Assembly: GCA_001730095.1 (NCBI GenBank)
Contig: MDLF01000052.1
Location: 1 to 54,751, forward strand
Direction of reading: 5' to 3'
From: Rhodobacteraceae bacterium (ex Bugula neritina AB1)
GTDB lineage: Bacteria; Pseudomonadota; Alphaproteobacteria; Rhodobacterales; Rhodobacteraceae
Length of the DNA: 54,751 bases
A program made the position numbers and the translations under genes. Of this stretch, positions 19,906 through 29,108 are shown piece by piece; position 1 is the stretch's first letter; every line of letters begins with the position of its first letter. The notes below the pieces were generated by a model. That model saw only the letters and a list, made by a program, of their open reading frames with translations. It made no database searches and was not told where the DNA came from.

Positions 19906-20528
19906 CGGGAGGGCAGATTTCCATGCCCGGCTTAAACCGGCAGCTGACATGGTCCGTGGCGCATAAGGCAAAACTGGCCGGACACGCATCGGGCGACGGC
20001 TATCTGGTCAGCCGGGATGACCAATATGCCATGTTTGCCGTTGCCGATGGCAGCGGCAGCGGTCAGGAGGCTGCGCAGGCGACCGAACATTGCCTGGCGG
20101 CTTTGGGCAGGCAGGCGGAATTTGATCTGCCAGCCGGGTTCAGAGATTGCCACAGCGTCCTGAGAGGCAGCCGGGGCGCTGCCCTGGGAATTGTTCTGAT
20201 CGACATGCAAAGCGGCAGGTTCTCCTGGGCATCTGTTGGCGACATCGACGGGATGCTGGTGCGGGCCGACAATGGGCGGCCGAATGAAAGCATAATCCAG
20301 CGCGGCGGTGTCCTCGGCCTGAACCTGCCTCGGCTGCATCAAGCCGAGCATGCGCTGTATCCGGATGATCTGATCATCATGACCAGCGACGGAATCAAAC
20401 GCGCCTACCGCACCCACGTCACGGCAGCGACCTCTGCGGATCAGACAACCGCATCCATCATGGAGCAGTTTGCCCACCCCCGCGATGACTCCATTGTCCT
20501 CGCGGTCTCGATGGGGGCGGTCGGATGA
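19902..20528 (+). CDS. rsbX: RsbX-like PP2C/SpoIIE-type phosphatase
   Basis: A 208-aa phosphatase: MFAVADGSGSGQEAAQATEH (metal-binding aspartate in VADG), FSWASVGDIDGMLV, and DDLIIMTSDGIKRAY with a second metal-site aspartate. RsbX dephosphorylates RsbS and RsbR and resets the stressosome. The start ATG at 19902 overlaps the rsbT stop as ATGA; the stop overlaps the kinase gene. Confidence 0.88.
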   Translation: MTGGQISMPGLNRQLTWSVAHKAKLAGHASGDGYLVSRDDQYAMFAVADGSGSGQEAAQATEHCLAALGRQAEFDLPAGFRDCHSVLRGSRGAALGIVLIDMQSGRFSWASVGDIDGMLVRADNGRPNESIIQRGGVLGLNLPRLHQAEHALYPDDLIIMTSDGIKRAYRTHVTAATSADQTTASIMEQFAHPRDDSIVLAVSMGAVG

Positions 20529-21679
20529 ATACAGTTCAACCTCAGGATATCGCCGAACGGTACATTTCTGCTCTGGAAGATTTTGCCGAATTCGGCCAGG
20601 AGACCCGGTTGATCCAGGCGTATGATCTGGCCCGGGATGCCTTGCAGGAAGGCATCTCTCTCGCCGAAATCAGCGGCATCCACCACGTCGCGCTGCAGGA
20701 GCTGTTTGATGCATCGGCCAATCCGATGGAGCGGCTTGAAAGGCTGGAACAGTTCTTCCTTGAGGTGATCGCCGTCTATGACATGGCGCTGCGTGGCTAC
20801 AAAAGCAATGTCCAGTCGCTGCAGGCCGAAAACCTGAAAAGGCGCGGCACCGAGGCCAGGCTTCGCGAATTGAGCGATGAGCTGAAGCGGCAACGCGACA
20901 GTCTCGATATCCAGGTCAGGGGACGCACTGCGGAACTGGCCGAAAAGGCCTCTGATCTGGCGCGGGCGAATCTGCAGCTGCAGCATGCAAACCGCGAACA
21001 GGCGGAATTCACCTATGCCATTTCCCATGACCTGAAATCGCCGGTGAATACCATCGGCATGCTGATCAACGAGCTGTCTCTGGGCTATGGCGGTCTGTTC
21101 GACGAGGAGGGCAGGGAGCTGATTGACCTTGCCGTGCAAACTGTCGGGCGGATGGGCGACCTGATCGAAGACGTTCTGAGCTACTCCAGAACCGTCGAAC
21201 GGGGGTTTTCGGTGGAACCTGTCGATCTGAACCAGCTTTTTGCAGACCTGAGGTCCGACTTGCATGGTGACATAACAAGCCATGCTGTCCAGCTGGAAGC
21301 CGCAGAACTGCCCGTCGTGTCTGGCAATGCCCTTCAGCTGCGGATCCTGTTCCACAATCTGCTGTCCAATGCCATCAAATTCCGGGACCCGGAAAGGCCG
21401 CTCAGGATCCGTGTCTCCGGCACGGCTGATCCGGCAACCGGCAGTTTGCGTATTTCCGTTTCCGACAACGGCATCGGTATCCCGCCCGAATACCACAAGC
21501 AGATCTTTGCGCTGTTCCAGCGCCTGCATACGCATGATACCTATCCGGGGTCCGGTCTCGGTCTCGCATTGTGCAAGCGCATCGCCCTGAATCATAAGGG
21601 GGTGATTGACCTCTCCTCGACGCCTGGGCGTGGCTCCACCTTCTCCCTTGTTGTGACAGGCGGTGCATATGACAGCTAA
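20525..21679 (+). CDS. Histidine kinase with an RsbU-type N-terminal domain
   Basis: A 384-aa cytosolic kinase. Residues about 8-85 (IAERYISALEDFAEFG, TRLIQAYDLARDALQEG, LAEISGIHHVALQELF) resemble the RsbU N-terminal domain, which RsbT binds. A coiled coil follows (about 100-155), then HisKA (FTYAISHDLKSPVNTIGML, phospho-H in ISHDLK) and HATPase (SDNGIGIPPEYHKQIF, GSGLGLALCKRI). No membrane segment. RsbT released from the stressosome could switch this kinase rather than an RsbU phosphatase. The kinase signal then goes to the receiver encoded next. Confidence 0.87.
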   Translation: MNTVQPQDIAERYISALEDFAEFGQETRLIQAYDLARDALQEGISLAEISGIHHVALQELFDASANPMERLERLEQFFLEVIAVYDMALRGYKSNVQSLQAENLKRRGTEARLRELSDELKRQRDSLDIQVRGRTAELAEKASDLARANLQLQHANREQAEFTYAISHDLKSPVNTIGMLINELSLGYGGLFDEEGRELIDLAVQTVGRMGDLIEDVLSYSRTVERGFSVEPVDLNQLFADLRSDLHGDITSHAVQLEAAELPVVSGNALQLRILFHNLLSNAIKFRDPERPLRIRVSGTADPATGSLRISVSDNGIGIPPEYHKQIFALFQRLHTHDTYPGSGLGLALCKRIALNHKGVIDLSSTPGRGSTFSLVVTGGAYDS

Positions 21680-22079
21680 ACCAATCATCGAGACGGTCAT
21701 GCTGATCGACGATGAACGCGCCGATCAAATGATGTACCGCCGGATTCTTGAGCGGTCGGGCGTCGTGCGCAATCACATTTCCTTTCAGTATGCGAGCGAG
21801 GCTTTGGAATACCTGAAGCGGCAAGACCGGGCGGAAATTGATCTGATTTTCCTGGATATCAATATGCCCGGCATGAGCGGGTTTGAATTTCTGGAGGCGG
21901 CGACTGCAGAATTCGGGCCGGGCTTTGCCAAAGCTGTTGTCGTGATGCTGACCACCTCCCTCAACCCACGGGACCGGGAGCGGGCGGCTCAGTTCGACGT
22001 TGTGCGGGATTTCGTCAACAAACCCCTGACCGTTGAATATATTGAAACCCTTGCGGAGCTGGTTGCCGGATCGCAATAG
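21669..22079 (+). CDS. Single-domain receiver (CheY/Rcp1-like)
   Basis: A 136-aa receiver without an output domain: VMLIDDERADQMMYRRIL (acidic pocket), IDLIFLDINMPGMSGFEFL (phospho-acceptor aspartate), VVMLTTS, FVNKPLTVEYI (lysine). The insertion pattern resembles Rcp1-type receivers that partner phytochrome-like or soluble kinases. It overlaps the kinase gene by 11 bp. Output is by protein contact or a phosphorelay to a protein encoded elsewhere. Confidence 0.88.
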   Translation: MTAKPIIETVMLIDDERADQMMYRRILERSGVVRNHISFQYASEALEYLKRQDRAEIDLIFLDINMPGMSGFEFLEAATAEFGPGFAKAVVVMLTTSLNPRDRERAAQFDVVRDFVNKPLTVEYIETLAELVAGSQ

Positions 22080-22185
22080 GCTGTCGGTGCCTGTCGCACC
22101 GGGGGCAGCACCGGTCAGAACAGGTCCTGCGTTTGCAGCGGCGCTGGCATGCCTGCGGCCGTCCGCTGCGCCGGATCAGGACTGA

Positions 22186-22911
22186 TCAATCCGACAGGGT
22201 TTTCGGATCTTCGCTGCGCCGCCCGGCTGCCGTATCTGCGGCATCGGTAATGGCATCCAGGGATGCTTCCAGGCTTTGGCGCAGTGTCTCAACCTGTTCA
22301 TCGTCCGGTTTCTTGGGCACCACGTCCGTCCATTCGCGGCACATCAGCACGCCACGTGAAAACGGCAGCGGCAGCATCTGCCGGTCCCAGGTCGGCAGCG
22401 CCATCACCTTTTTTTCGGCAAAGGCCACGGTGAATACCCGGCAGCCGGTCATCCGCGCCCAGACCACTGGCACAGTGGACGAGACCCGCGCAGGTCCGCG
22501 CGGACCGTCGGCGGCAATGCCGATGGAGCAGCCATCGCGGGTGCGGCGCAGCACCTCGCGCGACAGCGCCACATGGCGCTTGTGGCTCGACATCGGGATG
22601 GTCTCAAATCCCAGCCGTACCAGGATCTGCCCCGCCAGCCGTCCGGCGCGGGCGGCAGAGGTCAGGGCGCAGATCCGGCCCAGTGAGGTGTCGAACAGAT
22701 AGGGCGCCATGATCAGCCGCTGGTGCCACAGCACAAAAATCACCGGCTCGCCGCGGCGCACGCAGGCATCCATCTCCTCGAACCCGGAGCGGGTCCAGCG
22801 CGAGGTGCGGAATGCGAATCGCACATAGGCGGCAAACAGGCCCTCGACGGCGCGGTTGACCCTTGGGCTGTCGGCAATTTTTTTTCTGAGGCTCACGGGG
22901 CTACGGCTCAT
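22186..22911 (-). CDS. DUF374 lysophospholipid acyltransferase-family protein
   Basis: A 241-aa protein of the DUF374/LPLAT group. VIFVLWHQRLIMAPYL carries the catalytic His motif region, and IGIAADGPRGPARV is the DUF374 signature. These enzymes are membrane-associated and modify lipid A or related lipids in Gram-negative bacteria; the acyl acceptor here is unknown. The start at 22911 (MSRSPVSL) follows CAGGA; the frame stays open further upstream through the tRNA-Trp gene, which rules out the longer form. Confidence 0.82.
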   Translation of the reverse strand: MSRSPVSLRKKIADSPRVNRAVEGLFAAYVRFAFRTSRWTRSGFEEMDACVRRGEPVIFVLWHQRLIMAPYLFDTSLGRICALTSAARAGRLAGQILVRLGFETIPMSSHKRHVALSREVLRRTRDGCSIGIAADGPRGPARVSSTVPVVWARMTGCRVFTVAFAEKKVMALPTWDRQMLPLPFSRGVLMCREWTDVVPKKPDDEQVETLRQSLEASLDAITDAADTAAGRRSEDPKTLSD

Positions 22912-23084
22912 TCCTGCTGGGGGCACAGGGCCTTGGCCCCGGTTACTGCCCGGTATTTGCCCGTCATACTGCATGGCTGCGCCGGGGCAAAGCCCGCCGT
23001 CTGCAAACCGTCGGGGCAGCGCAAGAAAATGCATTTTTTCCTCTTGCCTCTGCAGCGCGGCTGCCGTAGGACATGCCGCACCAC

Positions 23085-23160
23085 AGGGGTATAGCTCAGT
23101 TGGTAGAGCGACGGTCTCCAAAACCGTAGGTCTCGGGTTCGAACCCTGATGCCCCTGCCA
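23085..23160 (+). tRNA. tRNA-Trp (CCA anticodon)
   Basis: A full 76-nt cloverleaf: acceptor AGGGGTA with TGCCCCT, D-arm GCTCAGTTGGTAGAGC, anticodon arm ACGGT-CTCCAAA-ACCGT (anticodon CCA), T-arm with GGTTCGAACC, and encoded 3' CCA. tRNA-Trp near secE and nusG is a common bacterial arrangement. Confidence 0.97.
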
Positions 23161-23220
23161 TTTTCCCGCATATCGCCGGTACAGCACTGCCCGTCTGGGC
23201 AGGCCGTTTGGCGTGTCCGG

Positions 23221-25338
23221 TCACTCCAGTTCCAGATGAGTGGGCGACAGGCCCTGCTGTTGGCGTTCGCAGGCGGCGTCCAGGGCGCGCTCCAGCTGGC
23301 GGGCCAGCCGTTCGGGGCTGAACAGCGCTGCGGTCTGCTGCCGGTCACGGAGCTTATTGCGCAGGCTGGCGGTCGCCGCGCTGTCGGCGGCCAGTTCCGC
23401 GGCTTTGGCCTCGTATTCTTCGGGGCTGGCGGCAACCATCTCCGGCAGGCCGGCCGAGTGCAGCAGGCTGGCTGTGGTGCGGGCGGCGAATTGCTGACCG
23501 GCCAGGGTCAGGACCGGCAGGCCGGCGGCCAGGGCGTCGCGCGCCGCGGCGGCGGCGTTCACGGTGAATGTGTCCAGGAACAGGCTGCCCAGCGGCAGGC
23601 GGGCCAGGTGATCGTCACGGCTGGCAGCCGGGGCAAAGACCAGCCGGTCCGGGTCGACCCCGCGCGCTGCGGCGGCGCGGCGCAGGTTCGACATGGCATG
23701 TTCGCCATTGTCCGCCAGCCACAGAACGCTGCCTGGCGCACCCTGCAGCAAACGCATCCAGATATCGAATTCCTGCGGCGTGATGCGGCTGCCGGAGGCG
23801 AAGCTGCAGAACACGAAACCCTCTGCCGGCAGGCTGCAGGCCGCGCGGTCCGGGGCGGTGGCTGGTGCAGCGGGGGCGACCGCCTGATGGCCGTCCGTCA
23901 GGCGCAGCAGATGTTCGTTGTGGTAACGTTCGCTGCCCGGCGGGCAGGCGGCCGCATCGCTGATCAGATACTCATAAGCGGCGGCACCCATGGTGCCGGG
24001 ATAGCCGGAGAAGGCGATGTGCAGCGGCGCCAGGCGGGCGGCGAACAGCCGTGGAGCAAAGGTGCCGCAATAGCCAGAGAGATCCACCGCGGCATCCAGC
24101 CGGTCCGCTTTCACGGCTTCGGCCATCTGATCCATGGCGCCTGCGTCCAGAACCCTGAGCCCGCTGACCTTCTGCGCTACGGCTTCGGGTAGGCCTGCGC
24201 CGATGGCATAGAGGCGGATGTCGAAACGGGTCCGGTCGTGGGCGTCGAGCATTGCACTGTGCTGGTCCAGGATGGCGTCAGCGTCACAGGCCGCGAAGAA
24301 ATAGCCGATCCGCAACCGGTCCGGCCGCTGTCCGGCCTCTGAGGCAATACTGAGCTCTGCTTCTGCGAACAGATCGCTGGCAAAAGACTGGGCGCGGGCG
24401 CGCAGCAAATCGGGATTGTCTTCCATCAGCATCAGCGCGTCGGGCGCGCAGCCGCTGCTGCGTAAGCCCAGCTGGCGGCGGTGGTCGGCATACTCTGGCA
24501 GCCAGCGCCAGTCATTGAGCTCTGCCAGCATGTGCAGGCGCTGGGTGCGGGCGCGGTCGTCGGCCGGTTTCGCATCCAGCACCTTGTTGAAGCAGGGCAG
24601 AGCGTCTGCAAAGGCGCCCTCGGCCTTGAGCAGGAGACCCAGCTGGTACCGGGCCTCAGTCAGGGTGGGGTTCAGGCGGACGGCCTGTGTGTAATGCCCT
24701 TTGGCGTCCTCAGCGGCGCCCTGCTGGGTCAGGAGGCCCGCCAGCGTGACATGCAATGCGGCATCATGCGGCGCCAGTTTCACGGCCTTGCGCAGCATGT
24801 TGGCGGCTTTGCGGCTCTGGCCCTGCTGGATCAGCACCTCTGCCTTGCCGTGCAGCGCCTGCAGGCAGCCAGCCGTCAGCATCAGCGCCTTGTCAAACAG
24901 CGCCATGGCATTGTCCAGTTCGCCGCGAGCGGCCTGCACGCGGCCCATGGCGGCATAGGTGCCCGCAGCGCGAGGATTGAGCCCGACCGCCTTGTTCAGG
25001 CAGGTGGCGGCATTGTCCAGATGGCCGGCCGCCAGATGACAGCGGCCCAGGAATTCCCACAGAAAATGCGATTCGCGGAAGGTCTTGAGCAGGGCGCCGC
25101 AGCTTTCTGCGGCCTCGAAATGGCGGCCCTCGGCCAGCGCCTCCTCCAGCCCGGCCTGATGCACCGGCGACGGGTCGCTCTGCGAGTCCAGCCGCTTGCG
25201 CAACCCTTCCAGCGCTGATTGCGCGCGCTTGTTGCGAGGGTTGCGGGACAGGATGCCGGCATAGGCCAAGGCGGCATCTTCCAGCTGGGCTTCGCGTTCA
25301 AACTGTTCGGCTTGGGACAAGGAGTATGCTGGCGTCAT
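23221..25338 (-). CDS. TPR/GT41 O-GlcNAc-transferase-like glycosyltransferase
   Basis: A 705-aa protein. Residues about 10-270 are TPR repeats (LWEFLGRCHLAAGHLDNAAT, YAAMGRVQAARGELDNAMAL). Residues about 330-690 match GT41 (SPINDLY/OGT): RLRIGYFFAACDADA, VDLSGYCGTFAP, HIAFSGYPGTMGA, YLISDAAACPPG, FVFCSFASGSRITP, VLWLADNGEHAMSNL, FLDTFTVNAAAAARDALAAG (as separate motifs). Family members transfer a sugar from a UDP donor to protein Ser/Thr. The target is unknown; flagellin or surface protein is a common role for bacterial homologues. Confidence 0.87.
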   Translation of the reverse strand: MTPAYSLSQAEQFEREAQLEDAALAYAGILSRNPRNKRAQSALEGLRKRLDSQSDPSPVHQAGLEEALAEGRHFEAAESCGALLKTFRESHFLWEFLGRCHLAAGHLDNAATCLNKAVGLNPRAAGTYAAMGRVQAARGELDNAMALFDKALMLTAGCLQALHGKAEVLIQQGQSRKAANMLRKAVKLAPHDAALHVTLAGLLTQQGAAEDAKGHYTQAVRLNPTLTEARYQLGLLLKAEGAFADALPCFNKVLDAKPADDRARTQRLHMLAELNDWRWLPEYADHRRQLGLRSSGCAPDALMLMEDNPDLLRARAQSFASDLFAEAELSIASEAGQRPDRLRIGYFFAACDADAILDQHSAMLDAHDRTRFDIRLYAIGAGLPEAVAQKVSGLRVLDAGAMDQMAEAVKADRLDAAVDLSGYCGTFAPRLFAARLAPLHIAFSGYPGTMGAAAYEYLISDAAACPPGSERYHNEHLLRLTDGHQAVAPAAPATAPDRAACSLPAEGFVFCSFASGSRITPQEFDIWMRLLQGAPGSVLWLADNGEHAMSNLRRAAAARGVDPDRLVFAPAASRDDHLARLPLGSLFLDTFTVNAAAAARDALAAGLPVLTLAGQQFAARTTASLLHSAGLPEMVAASPEEYEAKAAELAADSAATASLRNKLRDRQQTAALFSPERLARQLERALDAACERQQQGLSPTHLELE

Positions 25339-25603
25339 GGCTTCCTACTTTTGTAAATCACACAGGACGCCCCGCCTGCGGCGCAGAGGGCCGTGGGAGG
25401 GGCGGTTTCGAGTCATTTTTGCCGCAAGTGGATTAAAATTTGATTGACCGGGCGGGCGCTGCCTGCGCAACGCCGCCGATGCCGGGCGTGCAGATCAGGC
25501 TGCGAGGCGGAGGGCAAGGCGGGCCGCGGCGGCGGTGCGGGCTTGAATTCAGGAGCGCCACCGGTTACATCGCCCTGACTGCTAGCAGAGAGACACCCCC
25601 AGT

Positions 25604-25801
25604 ATGGCAACTATCAACCCCGTTCAGTTCATCCAGCAGGTCCGCGCCGAAGTCTCCAAGGTCGTCTGGCCGACCCGCCGCGAAGTGCTGCTGACCACGG
25701 TCATGGTGTTCATCATGGCGGCGCTGACGGCGCTGTTTTTTGCGCTGGTCGACCTCTTGATCCGCTTTGGCCTGCAAGGGCTTTTGGGGATGTTCGGCTA
25801 G
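25604..25801 (+). CDS. secE: SecE preprotein translocase subunit
   Basis: A 65-aa membrane protein: FIQQVRAEVSKVVWPTRREV is the conserved SecE amphipathic segment, followed by one transmembrane helix (TTVMVFIMAALTALFFALV). It is the short single-span form usual outside enterobacteria and part of the SecYEG channel. It lies 217 bp before nusG in the usual order. The 265 bp upstream (25339-25603) hold no gene I can support. Confidence 0.96.
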   Translation: MATINPVQFIQQVRAEVSKVVWPTRREVLLTTVMVFIMAALTALFFALVDLLIRFGLQGLLGMFG

Positions 25802-26018
25802 GCCTGCAGCGATGCCAGGGTTTTGGGGCCGCAATTGCTGCGCTGCACTTGATCTTGGCGGCGATGAGCGGTAGCTGAGCAGGGATTATTGAGGCGGGCG
25901 TGCAGCGATTCGGTTTGCACGCCGCTTTTTGTTGGAGAGCGCAGCCTTGGGGCTGCAGCGGAATGAACAGGCAGCGGCGCGGCAAGTGGCCCGCCCGGCA
26001 GAACAAGGACAACGGTTC

Positions 26019-26552
26019 ATGGCGAAACGGTGGTATTCGGTCAGCGTTCTTTCGAACTTCGAAAAGAAAATCGCAGAGCAGATCCGCACCTCTGTCGCAG
26101 AACAGGGCCTTGAGGACGAGATCGACGAGGTTCTGGTCCCCACTGAAGAGGTGATTGAGATCCGCCGCGGCAAGAAGGTCTCGACTGAGCGCCGCTTTAT
26201 GCCCGGTTATGTGCTGGTGCATATGGAAATGTCCGACCGCGGCTATCACCTGATTTCCTCGATCAACCGCGTCACCGGATTTCTGGGCCCGCAAGGCCGC
26301 CCGATGCCGATGCGCGACGCAGAGGTGCAGGGCATCCTGGGCCGCGTCGAGGAAGGCGTCGAAGCACCGCGCACGCTGATCCATTTCGAGATCGGCGAGA
26401 AGGTCAAGGTCAACGACGGCCCGTTCGAGGATTTCGACGGCATGGTCGAAGAGGTCGACGAGGACAGCCAGAAGCTCAAGGTCACCGTGTCCATCTTTGG
26501 CCGCGAGACCCCGGTGGAGCTGGACTTTACCCAGGTCACCAAACAGGTGTGA
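26019..26552 (+). CDS. nusG: Transcription termination/antitermination factor NusG
   Basis: A 177-aa protein: NGN domain ([46 protein letters not shown]) and C-terminal KOW domain ([20 protein letters not shown]). It binds RNA polymerase and couples it to Rho and the ribosome. I used the ATG at 26019 (MAKRWYS); the longer frame to 25929 is not conserved-looking. A strong terminator follows. The usual next gene, rplK, is absent here. Confidence 0.96.
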   Translation: MAKRWYSVSVLSNFEKKIAEQIRTSVAEQGLEDEIDEVLVPTEEVIEIRRGKKVSTERRFMPGYVLVHMEMSDRGYHLISSINRVTGFLGPQGRPMPMRDAEVQGILGRVEEGVEAPRTLIHFEIGEKVKVNDGPFEDFDGMVEEVDEDSQKLKVTVSIFGRETPVELDFTQVTKQV

Positions 26553-26589
26553 CCGACAGCGGGCAGGCGCCTGTGCTACGGATTACGAG

Positions 26590-26619
26590 ACGCCGGGTTG
26601 GGTTCAACGCGGCGTTTTT
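26590..26619 (+). terminator. Rho-independent terminator of secE-nusG
   Basis: Outer arms ACGCCG and CGGCGT and inner arms GTTG and CAAC form an almost continuous stem-loop, followed by five T. It ends transcription just after nusG, before the inserted IS91-type unit. Confidence 0.85.
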
Positions 26620-26784
26620 CTTAGTGGGGTTGAGTGGCAGCTTGGCGGGACAAGGACGAAACCGCTTTCGCGGTATTGGCGCTTGCGGCGTGTGTTGCGC
26701 ACCGATGTGAGCGGCGTGAATTTTGCGAACTGACGAACCTGTCTGACGATTGGGACCTTCTCAATCTGATGACAGGAGGTTTCG

Positions 26785-27695
26785 ATGTCAGATCATTATG
26801 TTCCGGCGCTGCGCCAGCGGTTTCTCGAAGATATGCGGATCAAGGGTCTGCAGCCGAAGACGCAGACGATGTACCTGCGGGCGATGCGCGAGTTCACGCG
26901 GTTCCTGGGGTATTCTCCGGATAGCGCCACGCCGGAGGAGTTGCGGGCGTTCCAGCTCGACATGAAGGATCGCGGTGTTGGCGGCCCGACCTTCAACAAC
27001 CGGCTGACGGTGCTGAGTTTCTTTTTTGCGACGACATGCCCGCGCCCGGAAATGAAGCGGCACATGCGCTATCAGCGGGCGGCAAAGAAAATCCCCGTGG
27101 TGCTGAGCGCCGAGGAGGTGGCGCGCATTCTCGAAGCGGCACCTGGTCCCGGGCTGAGGTACCGGGCCGCGTTCAGTGTGGCCTATGGCGGCGGGCTCAG
27201 GGCGAGCGAGGTCACGCATCTGAAGGTCGGTGATATCGACAGTGACCGCATGCTGATCCGGGTTGACCAGGGCAAGGGCCGAAAGGATCGGCACGTGATG
27301 CTGTCGCCGAGCTTGCTGGATCTGCTGCGCGACTATTACCGCGAAGCGCGCCCGGCCGGATGGTTGTTTCCGGGGCGCAACCGGGTCGATCCGATCTCGA
27401 CGCGGCAATTCAACCGGGCGTTTGGAGTGGCCTGTAACTTTGCCGAGATCAAGAAGAAGGTCTCGCCCCATACGTTGCGGCACAGCTTTGCCACCCATCT
27501 GCTCGAAGGCGGAACAGACATCCGGGTGATCTATTACACGGCAGTCGAAACGCCGTTTCGACGAGAGGGCAGGTGCTGCTGGGGCATGCCAAGCTGGAGA
27601 CAACGACGATTTACACCAAGGTGGCAACCAAGACGATCCGGGACGTAACGAGCCCGTTCGATCTGTTGGCAGGCCGGGAGGCTGGTTCCGGCTGA
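26785..27695 (+). pseudogene. Tyrosine site-specific recombinase, interrupted by a 38-bp palindromic insert
   Basis: Codes for a phage-integrase-family recombinase: N-terminal SAM-like domain (RFLEDMRIKGLQPKTQTMYL) and catalytic domain with GLRASEVTHLKVGDID (catalytic R) and SPHTLRHSFATHLLEGG (HxxR). The frame is broken after GTDIRVI by the insert at 27532-27569. Without those 38 bp the frame continues QVLLGHAKLETTTIYTKV, restoring the GH and the catalytic tyrosine, and stops at 27695. Apart from the insert the gene looks intact. Confidence 0.9.
27532..27569 (-). repeat. Palindromic insert, copy E (38 bp)
   Basis: Read on the minus strand: box CCCTCTC, arm GTCGAAAC, loop GGC, arm GTTTCGAC, box TGCCGTGTAATA. 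The 8-bp stem is perfect. It is antisense to the recombinase gene. The base sequence after the 3' box is GATC. Removing exactly these 38 bp rejoins the recombinase frame. Confidence 0.85.
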
Positions 27696-27705
27696 CGCCG
27701 GTCCA

Positions 27706-28908
27706 ATGCCTCGCCCCAAACTAGAGATCGCGGATATCTTCCGCGCGTATGGGCCTGCGTATCGTCAAGCGCATGCGGGGCACCTGAACCTGCCTCAGTT
27801 GAAGGTGATGTCCGCAATCGAGACCTGCCGGACCGCTGCGCTGGGTGGCCATGTTGCCGCCTGCACCAAATGCGGTCACCAGCACATCGCCTATAACTCC
27901 TGCCGCAATCGGCATTGTCCGAAGTGCCAGGGAGCAACCGCGCGGGACTGGATACAGGCAGGCATGGAAGACCTTCTGCCAGTGGAATACTTCCACGTGG
28001 TCTTCACTCTGCCAGCTCAGATTGCCGACATCGCGTATCAAAACAAGGCAGCGGTCTATGGCCTGCTGCTCAAGGCATCGGCGCAAACATTGCTGACCAT
28101 TGCGGCCGATCCAAAGCATCTCGGTGCCCGCATCGGCATGACCAGCGTGCTGCACACCTGGGGATCGGCGATGACGCACCACCCGCATGTGCATGTCATC
28201 GTGCCGGGCGGTGGGTTGTCGGCGGATGGCACCCGCTGGATCGCCTGCCGCCCGGGCTTCTTCCTGCCCGTGAAGGTCCTGTCGCGTCTGTTCCGGCGTT
28301 TGTTCCTCGAAGGGCTGGCCAGGCTGCACAAGGCGGGGAAACTGACGTTCTTCGGCAATCTGTCAGAGTTGGCCGGCCCGGATACCTTCCAGGCCCACCT
28401 CGCGCCACTGCGCAAAGCCGACTGGGTCGTGTACGCCAAACCACCCTTCGGCGGACCCGAAGCCGTGCTGGCCTATCTCAGCCGCTACACCCACCGGGTC
28501 GCCATCTCCAACCACCGGCTGATCAGCGCCGATGCCGGCACCGTGGCGTTCCGATGGAAAGATTACCGGATCAAGCGTGGTGATCGGATGAAGATCATGC
28601 GCCTGCCCACGGCCGAGTTCATTCGCCGGTTCCTGATCCACGTCCTGCCATCCGGTTTCCATCGCATCCGCCACGCCGGGTTCCTCGCCAACGGCATCCG
28701 CCGCAACAGGATCGAGACGATCAGGTGCTTGCTCGATGCAGAACCTGAACCTGGCACTTCGCCGGGTGAAGGGGAACGTGACAATCCCGCTGATCTGGAT
28801 GCCCACAAGCCTTGCCCGAAGTGCGGCGGTGCCATGATCATCATCGAGACCTTCAGCCGCGGCCAAACGCCCAAATCCCGCGCACCGCCATGGGAGGAGG
28901 CTGCATGA
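27706..28908 (+). CDS. tnpA: IS91-family rolling-circle transposase
   Basis: A 400-aa transposase: N-terminal zinc-binding region (CTKCGHQHIAYNSCRNRHCPKC, cysteines at about 53-74), the HUH-type metal motif in HHPHVHVIVPGGGLS, and the conserved catalytic-tyrosine segment AYLSRYTHRVAISNHRL. A second CxxC pair lies near the C-terminus (CPKCGGAM). It cuts and joins single DNA strands by a rolling-circle mechanism. The frame is intact, so the element may be able to move or mobilise relatives. Confidence 0.92.
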   Translation: MPRPKLEIADIFRAYGPAYRQAHAGHLNLPQLKVMSAIETCRTAALGGHVAACTKCGHQHIAYNSCRNRHCPKCQGATARDWIQAGMEDLLPVEYFHVVFTLPAQIADIAYQNKAAVYGLLLKASAQTLLTIAADPKHLGARIGMTSVLHTWGSAMTHHPHVHVIVPGGGLSADGTRWIACRPGFFLPVKVLSRLFRRLFLEGLARLHKAGKLTFFGNLSELAGPDTFQAHLAPLRKADWVVYAKPPFGGPEAVLAYLSRYTHRVAISNHRLISADAGTVAFRWKDYRIKRGDRMKIMRLPTAEFIRRFLIHVLPSGFHRIRHAGFLANGIRRNRIETIRCLLDAEPEPGTSPGEGERDNPADLDAHKPCPKCGGAMIIIETFSRGQTPKSRAPPWEEAA

Positions 28909-29108
28909 TCCAACCATCACACCCGGCCCCGCCATCCGGACGCGCCGGACCAGTCATTGCGGCCAGTCCACCAAAGCCGGCGCTGCAACACGCCCAAGGC
29001 GTCGGAGAAAAGCGCCGATGGGTGGCATCGGATCGGAAAAACCAGCGGGCCGGCGCTGATCGGCGTCGCAGACTTCGCAGCTCAGCGCATCGGCTTCCCA
29101 AGCCCTGA
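28905..29108 (+). CDS. Small open frame overlapping the end of the IS91 transposase
   Basis: A 67-aa frame starting ATGA at the transposase stop, with GGAGG upstream. It is rich in arginine, proline and alanine, with no recognisable domain. It may be a translated accessory frame of the element or simple read-through of the IS 3' region. Confidence 0.3.
   Translation: MIQPSHPAPPSGRAGPVIAASPPKPALQHAQGVGEKRRWVASDRKNQRAGADRRRRLRSSAHRLPKP

Larger units (their letters stand above)
26785..29108 (+). mobile_element. IS91-type unit: tyrosine recombinase plus rolling-circle transposase
   Basis: A recombinase gene (now broken) is followed 10 bp on by an IS91-family transposase, the standard two-gene arrangement of many proteobacterial IS91 relatives. 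The element ends were not resolved; only the gene span is given. It sits directly downstream of the nusG terminator. Its 3' side lies 52 bp from the end of the acyl-CoA synthetase gene. Confidence 0.8.

Noticed and set aside
22285-22294. Other CTGTTCAT decamer-like matches in the window as tor boxes (for example near 22286 and 39707)
   Set aside because: They are single copies inside coding regions, not paired, and not in a promoter region.
22912-23187. Longer N-terminus for the DUF374 acyltransferase
   Set aside because: It would read through the tRNA-Trp gene on the opposite strand; a good start exists at 22911.
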